In this document: positions 53,600 to 64,000 of the stretch, piece by piece | How the letters are laid out: every line of letters begins with the position of its first letter | Numbering within the stretch: position 1 is the first letter of the stretch | Assembly (NCBI GenBank): GCA_037975125.1 | Contig: CM075858.1 | Coordinates: 70,032,042-70,096,041, forward strand | Source: Latrodectus hesperus | Lineage: Eukaryota; Arthropoda; Arachnida; Araneae; Theridiidae | DNA: 64,000 nt | Direction of reading: 5' to 3' | Made by a program: the position numbers and the translations under genes | Notes under the pieces: generated by a model | Seen by the model: only the letters and a program-made list of their open reading frames with translations | Database searches by the model: none | What the model was told of the DNA's origin: nothing

Positions 53600-55409
53600 C
53601 CCATGGGAATTTATTATGCTAATATTATCTAAATGATACCTTTTTAAAAGTAAGAGCTCATTTCTAGAAAAAGAATATTCTTATTTCAGTATAAATGTTA
53701 AGGAAATATTTCTATATTTCCTGTATTCAGAGAACTGTTGCAGCGATGATTAAAAGATTCGCATGGAAATATATTGCAATAAAGTATATAAGAATATTCT
53801 TAAAATTTAATTAAGCAAATATGTGATCAATTACTATATTGTATCCATAACTGCCTCGTTGCAGTTGACATGTATATCCCATGGGAATTTTTTATGCTAA
53901 TAGTATTTAAATGATACATTTTTAAAAGTAAGAGCTCATTTTTAGAAAAAGAATATTCTTATTTCAGTATAAATGTTAAGGAAATATTTCTATATTTCCT
54001 GTATTCAGAGAACTCTTCCAGCGATGATTAAAAGATTCGCATGGAAGCTCTCTAGGAAATATATTGCAATAAAATATATAAGAATATTCTTAAAATTTAA
54101 TTAAGCAAATATGTGATCAATTACTATATTGTATCCATAACTGCCTCGTTGCAGTTGACTTGTAAATCCCATGGGAATTTATTATGCTTATAGTATTTAT
54201 ATGATACTTTTATAAAAGTAAGAGCTCATTTTTAGAAAAAGAATATTCTTGTTTCAGTATAAATGTTAAGGAAATATTTCTATATTTCCTGTATTCAGAG
54301 AACTCTTCCAGCGATGATTAAAAGATTCGCATGGAAGATCTCTAGGAAATATATTGCAATAAAATATATAAGAATATTCTTAAAATTTAATTAAGCAAAT
54401 ATGTGATCAATTACTATATTGTATCCATAACTGCCTCGTTGCAGTTGACTTGTGAATCCCATGGGAATTTAGTATGCTTATAGTATTTATATGATACCTT
54501 TTTAAAAGTAAGAGCTCATTTTTAGAAAAAGAATATTCTTATTTCAGTATAAATGTTAAGGAAATATTTCTATATTTCCTGTATTCAGAGAAGTCTTCCA
54601 GCGATGTTTAAAAGATTCGCAAGGAAGATCTCTAGGAAATATATTGCAATAATATATATAAGAATATTCTTAAAATTTAATTAAGCAAATATGTGATCAA
54701 TTACTATATTGTATCCATAACTGCCTCGTTGCAGTTGACATGTAAATCCCATGGGAATTTATTATGCTTGTAGTATCTATTTGATACTTTTTTAAAAGTA
54801 AGAGCTCATTTTTAGAAAAAGAATATTCTTATTTCATTATAAATGTTAAGGAAATATTTCTATATTTCCTGTATTCAGAGAACTGTTCCAGCGATGATTA
54901 AAAGATTCGCATGGAAGCTCTCTAGGAAATATATTGCAATAAAATATATAAGAATATTCTTAAAATTTAATTAAGCAAATATGTGATCAATTACTATATT
55001 TTATCCATAACTACCTCGTTGCAGTTGACATGTAAATCCCATGGGAATTTATTATGCTAGTAGTATCTAAATGATACTTTTTTAAAAGTAAGAGCTCATT
55101 TTTAGAAAAAGAATATCCTTATGTCAGTTTAAATGTTAAGGAAATATTTCTTTATTTTTATTATTAGAGTACTTCCAGCGATGATTAAAATATTCGCATG
55201 GGAGGTATTTAGAAAATATGTTGCAATAAAATATGCAAGAATATTCTTAAAATGCAATTAAGCAAATATATCATCATTAAATTTTGTATCCATAACTGCC
55301 TCGTTGCATTTGACTTGTCACTCCCAAAGGAATTTACTGTGCTTGTAGTATATAGATGTTATTCATTGAAAAGTAATTGATAATTTTTAGAAAAAGTGTA
55401 TTCTTATAT

Positions 55410-56857
55410 TTTTTTTTTTGGGAAAACAAAAATATCTCCCTGTGCACCAAGGAATACCACACAGGGCCCGAAGGTACAATAAATGTACTCCATAACAAAT
55501 CCAAATAAATCATGAGATGAAATAAAAATAATAATAAAAGTAGGCAGAGAGAAAAAAAGAGATATAAAAATGAATTAGATAACAGCATGGATAAATTTTA
55601 CAAAAAATTCAAAATTCTCTTTCTTAACTAGGTCCACCATAATTGGGGGCCACCTGTTATTTAAGTCTTTACAAAGCTCGTTCCTTACTTCTGAAACAGA
55701 TGGGCATTCAAGAAGAATGTGAGAAGGGTTTTCACTCCCAGAGTTGCACTTGCACACCTCATTGTTTTTAATGTGGAAACAGTGAAGGTAACTATTGAAT
55801 TTCCCATGTCCAGTGAGGAATTGCGTAATTTTAAAGTCAGTGTAAAACCAGTAGTTCTTAATTCTGCATTGAACTGAAGGGAAAAATATTTGGTCCACTT
55901 ACAATTAGGAGAGGAAATGAATCCTGAGTTCCATTCTGTGATAATCTTCTTTTGGTAGTGGTTTTGAAAAAAGACTTGGGTAATCTGGTATTGAGTTTAT
56001 TTGGAAGTGAAAGAGAAGATTTGGCCAGGAAATCCGCTCTCTCATTTCCATACACACCACTATGACCCTTGACATGGGAGAAAGTGAAGGAAATATTTTT
56101 GATATCACACATATTAATTGAAGTCTGGACTTCTACTATAAGTCTTTCAAAACTAGTTACATCTTGTAGAGCCAGTAGGGATGACATCGAGTCACTGCTA
56201 ATTAGAAATTTTCGAAAAGGCTTGCTTATGGCATCTTTAACAGCAAGATTAATGCAGAGTAACTCCGCTTGGAAAATAGAACTGTAATCATTAATGCGGT
56301 ATACCTGATGACTCACTTCAAAACCATTCTGAAAGCATACGTATGCAAGACCTACTTTTTCATTCACTTTACTCCCATCTGTAAAGTAAATTAGATCATA
56401 GTCTTCTTCCCTAACGCTATCAAATGCAGCAAGAGGAGCAGGAGATCTTGTAGATGGATGAGGTAGGGAAGAAAAGTCCAAATCACCATCAAGATAGTTA
56501 GAAAAGGAGTCTTGAGCATGACGATAAGCCTCATTTTGATGAAGTATGACAACATCAAGAGGTGGAAGACCAGAGAGAATGAAAAGAGCATCATAACTGA
56601 TTGTTCTATATCCTCTAACAATTCTCAAGAGCAGCTTTCTTTGTATTTTCCTGATAAGTTTTCGGTTTATTTTTTCCTCAAACTGTCTCGCCAAATTCGC
56701 GAAGCATAAAGAATATTGGGAACAATGCCTTGTTTATAAATCAATTTTGAAACTTCGAATTTAATACCGTAACTGTTATTGCAAATTCTATACAATGCAT
56801 TAGTAAGAATGTTAGCCTTAGCTAAAATGTATTTCAAATGTTCCTTCCAGTGAAGTT
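55410..56857 (-). mobile_element. 5'-truncated LINE with poly(A) tail and 11-bp TSD, inside the satellite
   Basis: Direct repeats TATTCTTATAT at 55399-55409 and 56858-56868 flank 1448 bp. On the minus strand the element ends in a poly(A) tract of about 10 bases (T-run at 55410-55419), with CCTTCGGGCCCTGTGTGG in its 3' region. Poly(A) tailing sets it apart from the other two TSD-bounded families here (TCAA and AAC tails). It must be younger than the satellite unit it splits. Confidence 0.95.
55575..56857 (-). pseudogene. LINE ORF2 C-terminal pseudogene: RT thumb, RNase H, Cys/His motif
   Basis: Reading starts within the protein at LHWKEHLKYILAKANIL, then YKQGIVPNILYASRIWRDSL (down to about 56667), the post-palm region of LINE reverse transcriptases. 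A shift in frame near 56690 leads to RKIQRKLLLRIVRGYRTISY and RNase H with YFTDGSK, FQAELLCINLA, ISSDSMSS and GHSGVYGNERADFLAK, so all catalytic acids are kept. A second shift near 55895 returns to the first frame: KITQFLTGHGKFNSYL and CKCNSGSENPSHILLECPS, ending at TAA at 55575. Two compensating frameshifts break it. The rest of the reverse transcriptase and the endonuclease were never inserted. Confidence 0.92.
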
Positions 56858-57300
56858 TATTCTTATATGTAAGTTTAAATTTTAAGGACATATTTCTATA
56901 TATGTTTCTTGTATTCAGAGAGTACTTCTTGCGATGATTAAAAGGTTCGAATGGTTGTTATTTAGGAAGGATATTGCAGTATAATATTTAAGAATAATCT
57001 TAAAATTTATCTAATAAAATGTATTATGATTAAGTACATTTTTTTTGTAATTGGGACTCTTTACAGTTTTCTTTTAAATTGCATATTTATCGGTTATGCT
57101 TGGCTTATCTTTATCAAACTTGTTAAAAATATCTGTTACACTTGAATAAAAATGCGTACTCTTATGTAAGCTTATTTATTGAGGATATATAGCTTTATTG
57201 TAATTCTTTTGTGAGTACTATTAGCGTTGCTTAAGAGATTCGCCAGAGGTTTCTTTAGTATAGATGTTTCAATGGCAAATGTAAAAGCATTAATTTTTAA

Positions 57301-58875
57301 ATAATTCAAATTCATTCTTGTGTTTTTAGTTGTTTTGAATTCGCTTTGAACCGTATGTCTGGTCTTGTTCACCCAATGGTTCAAACAATGATGTAGAACT
57401 AATAACAGGAAATAACAGCCCAGGAAATTTGAATCAGTATATTTTTATTGTCATTATGAAAGAATACATTTTTTAGTAATTTTGTTAAAGAATAAATTAT
57501 TTTTTATTTCATGATTATCACACGATATTCCGAAGTAAAATGTCGATGTATTTTTTTCCAAAATTTCATTCGTTATAAATATTTATTCTATAACGCTATC
57601 TGAGTAGGTTTTTTTTTGCATAAGTAGTTCTAATGAAAGCTTCATTATATTATTTTTTTGAAAGTAATTAACTAATACGATGTATGTTGAGGTATATTTG
57701 TAAAGAGGGTTTTCCTCAAAGGTATCTTCCAAATTTATTTTTTTCATGGGAAATTTCATTCTGTACCTATATTTTTATTATATTATTAAAGAATATTTTT
57801 TGAATCTGATTGGAGGAAATCTCTAATTTTTCATCGACAAAATAAAATTTAAATAATGACAAAGATTTACTCAGTTCTTTTTTCCAATATTTTAAGAATA
57901 ATCTTCTAATTCTCTAATTACATATTTTACATCATCTTTGATAAATGTGTAGAGCAATTTTGCTTCTGAAGACTGTTTCTATGGAAGCTACTTGGTGATA
58001 CTGCTTTAAATTTATTTGTCTAATATGTGCAGAAATGTGATTTGCGTAGAGGTTTATCCAAGATATGCGGTATAATTTTAATCCATGGAAGCTTTTAAGT
58101 TGCATTATACAAATACAATTTATTTAACAACATATCAAAGTATATTGATTTAATTTTGAAACAGAAAAAGTTTTTTACATTTCCTTCTTAAAAAAAGCTC
58201 TAAATTATGATAGAATGAATCCCACAATCTGGATTTTTCTTCTAAGTTATCAAAAATATTTTAAAATTCTTTTAATATCTAAGAATATTGCTTTAATTTT
58301 GACCTAGAAAAAATGTTCGTTCATTTCCTCATTATTAAAATATCTGAGTGAGGATAAAAATTTTCACTGTGAATAATTTTATTTTTTGTAATGTATCAAG
58401 AATATTTTTTCTTAAATTCTAATAACATTTTGATACACATTAACGATGCACATACTGAACTGTCTTCCTGGAGATGATTCCTATGCAACATTCATTATAA
58501 TATGCTAGAAGAATAGTCAAGTGTTATGTATGGAAGTATATTATTTGAACATAATTTTTTCTCTGCAAAGGCTGATAATTAATCCATGGATGCTTTCCTT
58601 CTTTGACTTAAGTGTAATTTATCTTATCGTAGAAGAATATCGTTTTAAAAAGTTAGATTAAAAAGATCTTTGTTTCTTCGTTTTGAAACGAAGGAAACAA
58701 TCGTAAAAGTTTCTCTTAAGTTTTATAATTTTTAAAATCAAATATTAATATTTCATTTTAAATTTCTATTCATTCCATTCTGTGCAGTCAATCTCATTGT
58801 AACACCTGGCTAAAATTTATCAAAAGGAGAAAATTAGGCTTTTATTTATATATATGCAATGATAGTATGCATGTG
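57301..58875. other. AT-rich DNA, possibly decayed satellite with about 140-bp period
   Basis: Segments at 58152 and 58291 align loosely over about 139 bases (TTTAATTTTGA, AGAAAAA, then CATTTCCT, then a T-rich block with AATATT). CCATGGAAGC and CCATGGATGC recur near 58083 and 58583. This may be the eroded flank of the satellite. No gene is seen. Confidence 0.35.

Positions 58876-58922
<47 letters not shown>
58876..58922. repeat. (TA)n microsatellite
   Basis: About 45 bases of TA dinucleotide. Confidence 0.97.
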
Positions 58923-58924
<2 letters not shown>

Positions 58925-59830
58925 GTTGGATTGCAGTAACTACTTTGGAATGATAAATAAATTCGGGAAAATTTTTTTTCCTCTGAATTTACAGAGGCAA
59001 TATTAGAAATAATTGTATCATATTACGAACAGTTGAATGTTTCTAGACCTTTGATATCTTAAAAATTATTCTGGCCTTTTATTAGCTCTCTTCTTGAGAT
59101 AATTAAATATAATATTCAAGTGTATCATTCCATATTTTTGAATATGAATGTGGTACGCGCTCTTAATTAATCTTACGCATACTATTTAATACTGCTTCAT
59201 TTTTATTTATGCGAGTTTCAGTCGTGAGTTTTCTTATTTTCTTTATGAGCAACATCATTAAGCTTGTTAAATGCTACATTTCAACATATTTCTCATCTAT
59301 GCACCTAACTAGACTTTATAAATCAGCATTAATCTTGATAAGCTTTACTTTAGATCTAAAAAAAGGAGAACTAAAAATATAAGCATTTCCTTACTAACGG
59401 ATCTTTTATTGAGTAGAAGTGTGAGCATAATTTGTTATCAATAACCTAGATTTGATAAATCAGGTACATGTTTTTTTTTTACTTTTGAAAAAACACTTAA
59501 ATAAAGAACTTATTTTTATCTTGTTTAGCTCATATTAACGAATTTTACGTTTTGTTTCAAATTAATTGTAATTTTGAATTGATGCATCACTATTCAACTT
59601 TTACGAATTTATTCTACTGTGTACTTAAACATCATAAGTGATAATCTGAGAGCACATTAATTTAATAAGAAACAATATTTAAGTGAAATGTTCAACTTCA
59701 TTCCAATTTTGATTTTAAAAAAATAATTTTCAGTGAAAAGTAAAAAGGAAACCATTTTTTTTAAATTAACATTTTCAATTTCTCAGATGGATTTTTTAAC
59801 TAACCATTTGAACATTACTCATTCTTTAAT
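58923..59830. other. AT-rich non-coding DNA
   Basis: No supportable feature. Confidence 0.5.
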
Positions 59831-60090
59831 AAAATGTTGACTTTTTTGGAAATAATATTTTTACGATGTGGCTTTTTTTGGATTTAGTATTTTCACAATG
59901 ATGATCTTTTTTTAGATGTAATATTATTGCAAAGTTGAATTTTTCGGAATTAATATTTTTACAATGACGACTTTTTTGGAATTAATATTTTTACAATGAT
60001 GACTTCTTTTGAATTAATATTTTTACAATGATGTCTTTTTGGAATTAATATTTTTACAATATTGACTTTTTTAATTAATATTTTCTTAGA
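59831..60090 (+). repeat. 32-bp minisatellite, about 8 copies
   Basis: The unit is built on GACTTTTTTGGAATTAATA followed by TTTTTACAATGAT. The ACAATG landmark or its variants fall at 59831, 59863, 59895, 59929, 59961, 59993, 60025 and 60056, that is, spacings of 31-34 and mostly exactly 32. Copies in the middle are most alike. No coding frame. Confidence 0.93.
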
Positions 60091-60649
60091 AATTTCAATA
60101 ATTAAATATTTTTAACAAATGGACATTTTTTTAGCTTCCTCAAAAATATTTTGGAATTTTTTCAAAATTCTTTAAAATATTAATTCAGGATTATTATAAA
60201 AGAATAAACCAAGGAAATGTTAGAAGAAGGAATATATTTAAATTATCCGTATTTATTTTAAGATTACAGTTGAATAGAAATTGATTTAATTTTAAATTTA
60301 TTCGTGCTTTTTCTGAATCATGTTATATTTTACAAAAAATAGCCAGAGTGCACAACGTAATCCCGTGATAATTTTGCTTATGCTAATTGTAGAAATTATT
60401 TTTATAAGTTAATTTGGGTGTAAATATTTCATATAAGCTTGCTAAAATACATATTTAAAATTAAGAAAATTTAAGTATTTTTCTGATTTTATTTTTAGGA
60501 CTTGAAATCAATTCATTTATTAATAATTAAAATGAAATTGACAAGTTCAATAATCGGATCATTTCTAGATTTTTTCTAATGCGCGGATAATTTTTTGTAT
60601 TTAATCAGATTCAGCGCTACACTTATTAAAGAAGGTGATGCAATTTATT
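60091..60649. other. AT-rich non-coding DNA
   Basis: No supportable feature. Confidence 0.5.
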
Positions 60650-60814
60650 TTACATATGGGCACCCACTGGGTATACAATTTTTGACCCGAAAGTGAAATG
60701 ATAGAGAAACACAAAGCGAGAGAGAAATGATCCTCAATGCCTGAATCAGCATTTGAACCTAGGTCCTATTGCTTTGAGATTAGGGATGCTAGCCACTCCG
60801 CCATCTGTCGGCTA
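60650..60814 (-). mobile_element. tRNA-derived SINE, minus strand
   Basis: On the minus strand the head reads GCCGACAGATGGCGGAGTGG, with TGGCGGAGTGG as a canonical A-box, and AGGACCTAGGTTCAAATGC as B-box region. The spacing between boxes and the GGCGGAGTGG style recall a Leu/Ser-type tRNA with a long variable arm. The body continues to about 60650 with GTATACCCAGTGGGTGCCC. No direct repeats were identified, so the 3' end is approximate. Confidence 0.72.
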
Positions 60815-63329
60815 TCATGTTTAGAATTAAATAAATAAAAAGTTCTAAAAGTTTTTTAGAATATTCATATGATTGATAATAGATATTATCTATAATCAGC
60901 AGTGTCCTCAAAACGATACTAATTAATAGTTTTTAATCCCATTAATTATGTTAAAGTTCATTTAGTTTTGTTTCAAGTCGTTGAAAATTTCTTCACACTC
61001 CGGTAAAATCGCAATGATTTTATGCTTTCTGTTCTCTTAATGTGTAACTGGTACTATACCAGCAAAACGTATAATTAAGTTTAGTTTATTTTCTGAATAT
61101 TTAATGACTTTCTTGAATTATGATGTATTATTTCTCAGTAAACACTTTAAGCACAGCTGTTTTCCATTAACAAATTAACTTATGACCTCTTATGAATAGT
61201 ATAGATTTTACACCTATATTTATTAGTTGGAAATGTTTATATGCTAATCTTTTATTTGCCATTCAATTTTTATTTGGCTTTAAGTTTTATTTTTTGAAAT
61301 ATATATATTCATTCAAGACAATGTTGATATCATTCCCAAAGCAGATTACTTTAAGGGGGAGAAATGAGAATGGTCTAAGTGGTTTCAGTTCTTTAATTTA
61401 GTTCGCAGTTTTCAAAAAATATCAATTAGATTGTTTTTTCTATAAATATTTTTGATTATTATTAGTATTATTTAATTGAAATAAATTTTAAAATTTAAAT
61501 TAATTCATATTTATTTATAGAACGTTTACTTATTTACAATTTGCTTAGTTATATATTTTTGTGAATTATATAATATGTTCATAACTTTAAAGATAGAAAC
61601 ATTCATGTTTTTAATTTTTTTCCTTCCCTACCTCTTTGGACGAGATTTCTGGGTACCACAGAACCTTCCTAGAGCTGATGTGAAAAAGATCTCGTAAGTG
61701 ATGTTACAACCTCTATTCCGTTTTTGGATATTAATTTTTTATGATTTAATATTTTAAATTGATATATCATCAATCTGCTGCATTCTGTATTTAAGATTGA
61801 CCATTCTTAAATTTTTCCTTCTATAGTAAATCATGCAGCTTTCAATTTTTTACAAAATATATTTAACTTGTTTAAAAATTATATATTATCTTCTGATTAA
61901 ATATTAGCTTTTTTAGTGTAACTTATTTACAGAGATAAAAATTTAATTTGAATGGATTTCTTTTTTGTATTTAAACAGATTATTTAATTTATTCTCTCTG
62001 GATGAGGATTTATATTAATAATTTCTTTGTTTTTAAAATTGTTAATAAAATATCAACACCACAAGTAATTTCATATATGGATACATCGATTGTCCAATTG
62101 ATTTTCTTAGCAAAACAGAAAGTTGAGAAAAAGGATAAAATAAAATATTTTTTAAAATTCTTTATTTACATTTAAAAATACGATATAGTTTGTACTACTG
62201 CATGTGCATCTTTTTTATTTTAAATATAAGATATTTAGCAACAGAGAGTGAGAAGGAACCTCGTTCTGTACCCACTGGCTATCGGATTGGTGTCTCTTCA
62301 TCACTCATATTTATTTAAAGAAGATGATTTACAAAGTAGAATGCTTAGACACCCAGCCTTTAAGTACATGTCTGAAAATTAAAATACAATATTTTTTTTG
62401 TACAACAAGATATCAGTCAAAAAGAATTTGAAATTATGATTCATTAATACCTAATTGAAAATTTTAAGAATGTAGTGCTTGTTTATAATATTTATGTATA
62501 CAGACGACTTGCAACAAGTGCATACTATTTACAACTTAAGTGACTATTGTTAATGGTATGTAATACTAGTATAGAATCAGGAGTAAAAGATGGCAAAATA
62601 AGTGTACTATATGATTATAATACATAATATTGAAATTGTTCATTGTTTATAAGTGAATGAGATTCTTATTTGAAGTCCGAATCCGACGAACTTGATATTT
62701 CCAAATCTTCCGCAGGCTGTCACTTCTGAAGTCAAACATCCAATTCGTGAACAGTAATGTTGTTTATTTAATCACCGTTATTATATAGCTATTACAAACA
62801 ATATTTTAAATTTAATGTAAATTCAAGTTCTACGTTAGGGCATCCCACTTCGTCAAAATGAGGAGATGGGAAGTTGAATTAAATAAAAAAGGACTTCCAC
62901 ACATAACCAGGGAAAAAATGAGTAATATAATTGGTTTATAAAAGTTATCCAGCCAGTGAATACAACAATAAGCATCATAGTGTCCGTAATTTTTTTCCGA
63001 AAAGGGCTAGAAAGGCAAAATTTTAGGAAAGTGATGGATGATATATTAGCAGGTTCCTTTAAATGTAGGTGATTCGGGAGGATCAGATCCGCAGATAATG
63101 GTCAAATGTAACCTGAACACCATACACGCTCAAGTTTGACTTGGAATTTTTAATTCTATTGGAGTAAATAGGGAAAGGACCATGATTCGTTATTATGTAA
63201 TTGATGTATGGATTTCTCTCTTTTTATAGTATTGTTGGAAACTAGATAGTATTTATTTGAGGAATCAGCTCTGTTCCACAATATCCCATTGCTCCTCTCA
63301 TAGGATTGAAGTCTGTTGTTTCAGTTTAT
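60815..63329. other. AT-rich non-coding DNA
   Basis: Apart from the exon-like segment at 61605-61693, no gene is supported. A less AT-rich patch at about 62830-63130 has a short stretch MRRWEVELNKKGLPHITREK in one frame, which I cannot assign. Confidence 0.45.
61605..61693 (+). other. Candidate exon with GTAAGT donor
   Basis: A T/C-rich tract (about 61608-61638) is followed by possible acceptors CGAG (ending 61644) or CCACAG (ending 61661), a less AT-rich segment, and GTAAGT at 61694. One frame is open across it, reading FGRDFWVPQNLPRADVKKIS up to the donor, and continues upstream to an ATG at 61605. The peptide looks more protein-like than its surroundings, but I do not recognise it. It could equally be a scrap of an unidentified mobile element. 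Confidence 0.3.
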
Positions 63330-64000
63330 ATTATTTTTTATATTTAGATTTATTATAATTTGGGCTTTAGTATCCTTTACTGTCTCCTTTATTCTTTGAT
63401 TCGCAAGGTCATTGTCCTGAGTTCCTGCGTTGGCACGTATCCAACTGCGTTGAATTCTCGTGTCTTTTGGTACTTGTTGACGCGATAGCTTTATTCCATG
63501 GATTAAGTTTAATTTATGTTGTGAATCGTAGGTTGCCATTAAGACTAATAACCTGTTACTCCAAATGGTCACTAAGGATTATTTCATTTATTTTGCAGGG
63601 TTAAGGGACTTCTTTCAGAAGCGCCATATCCTTGGCTTGAAAGACTGAATTTAAAGATTTCAATTTGAAGAAATGGAAAGTCTACTCAATTGTTTTTATC
63701 ATAATTGAACAGTTCGTGTACATTGGTCATATTTTGAGTTATCTATGTAATAATTTACACCTGAAAGATTGAACTTGGATGGTTCAATAATGGTCTTGGG
63801 TAATTGTGGTAGAGTATACTAGTGAATATTCCTGAGCCAGAGTGAGGGATGAATGATGCTTTATGTACAGGAGCTTCAATGGAACTTGTTGAGAAATATT
63901 GATCTCTTAGTGATAGATCGCTTTGAAGCAGACCTGCCAATGTTTTCAGCTCTTCTTATTCTAATTTGAAGTGTAGTGGTGGTAGTCCTACTGACACAGC
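63330..64000 (-). pseudogene. LINE RNase H region pseudogene, running off the right edge
   Basis: On the minus strand, decayed pieces of an RNase H domain appear in order: GVNYYIDNSKYD in place of IYTDGSK (about 63760-63725), FKLKSLNSVFQAKDMALL (about 63665-63610), SNRLLVLMATYDSQHKL (about 63560-63510), and SWIRANAGTQDNDLAN (about 63447-63400), where the family has WIRAHAGI.GNELAD. The His of the last block is Asn, and the first Asp-Gly-Ser is altered. A frame entering from the right edge (63940 down to 63755) has AGLLQSDLSLRDQYF, consistent with the linker before RNase H. Several stops break it. The reverse transcriptase, if present, lies beyond the window. Confidence 0.65.

Larger units (their letters stand above)
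52650..57300 (+). repeat. 290-bp tandem satellite array, about 10 units
   Basis: The motif AAGGAAATATTTCTATATTT begins units at 52927, 53209, 53700, 53978, 54268, 54558, 54848 and 55138, with a diverged one at 56884 and traces near 52650 and 57181. The four intervals from 53978 to 55138 are each exactly 290 bp. Subtracting the SINE or LINE insertion gives 292 and 287 for the two long intervals. Units share a GGAAATAT/ATATTTCC hairpin, two AAGAATATTCTT palindromes, CCCATGGGA, and AACTGC...GCAGTT. Edge units are most diverged, as usual for satellites. An open frame in one unit (53204-53440) is not kept in others, so no protein is inferred. Confidence 0.97.

Noticed and set aside
52650..57300. 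CRISPR-like array because of regular spacing
   Set aside because: Whole 290-bp units are repeated, with no unique spacers. The genome is eukaryotic and the pattern is a satellite.
62270..62330. Relative of the SINE at 60650 because of a shared ACCCACTGG string
   Set aside because: The match is about ten bases and nothing beyond it aligns.

Overview
The window looks like intergenic or intronic DNA of an animal nuclear genome, most likely an arthropod and probably a spider. It is strongly AT-rich, carries eight long (TA)n arrays, and holds no recognisable complete host gene. Nearly all recognisable coding sequence comes from transposable elements: LINEs with a C-terminal RNase H, Tc1, mariner, hAT and pogo/Tigger-type transposases, a BEL/Pao integrase, and several tRNA-derived SINEs. 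The taxonomic call is an inference from this mix, not from a marker gene.

Layout. 0-29.9 kb is mostly featureless AT-rich DNA. It holds six (TA)n arrays, a dispersed repeat of about 300 bp in five same-strand copies (2.0, 3.4, 12.8, 21.7 and 26.9 kb), a 257-bp LINE 3' end with target-site duplications (TSDs) at 10.2 kb, a pogo/Tigger remnant at 15.7-16.5 kb, and SINEs at 7.3 and 28.4 kb. 29.9-39.8 kb has a SINE with a 10-bp TSD, a BEL/Pao integrase remnant, a cluster of three related SINEs (one nested in another), and a minus-strand Tc1 pseudogene. 39.8-47.9 kb is a dense transposon cluster: hAT, mariner interrupted by a young LINE, a SINE, a 2.5-kb LINE, a 1.5-kb Tc1 element with both inverted repeats, and an 86-base near-perfect hairpin. 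47.9-52.65 kb is AT-rich. 52.65-57.3 kb is a tandem satellite with a 290-bp unit, interrupted by one SINE and one LINE. The rest has a 32-bp minisatellite (59.8-60.1 kb), a SINE (60.7 kb), and a decayed LINE running off the right edge.

How the parts relate. Several insertions have TSDs, so the order of events can be read. Removing the SINE and the LINE from the satellite restores the 290-bp register to within 3 bp. Removing the LINE at 41.4-42.5 kb rejoins two halves of one mariner transposase. No transposon gene here is complete. The best preserved coding piece is the in-frame 3' end of the 41.4-kb LINE. The most notable unexplained items are the hairpin-rich satellite, the five-copy dispersed repeat, the isolated long hairpins, and three plus-strand microexon-like segments ending in GTAAGT.
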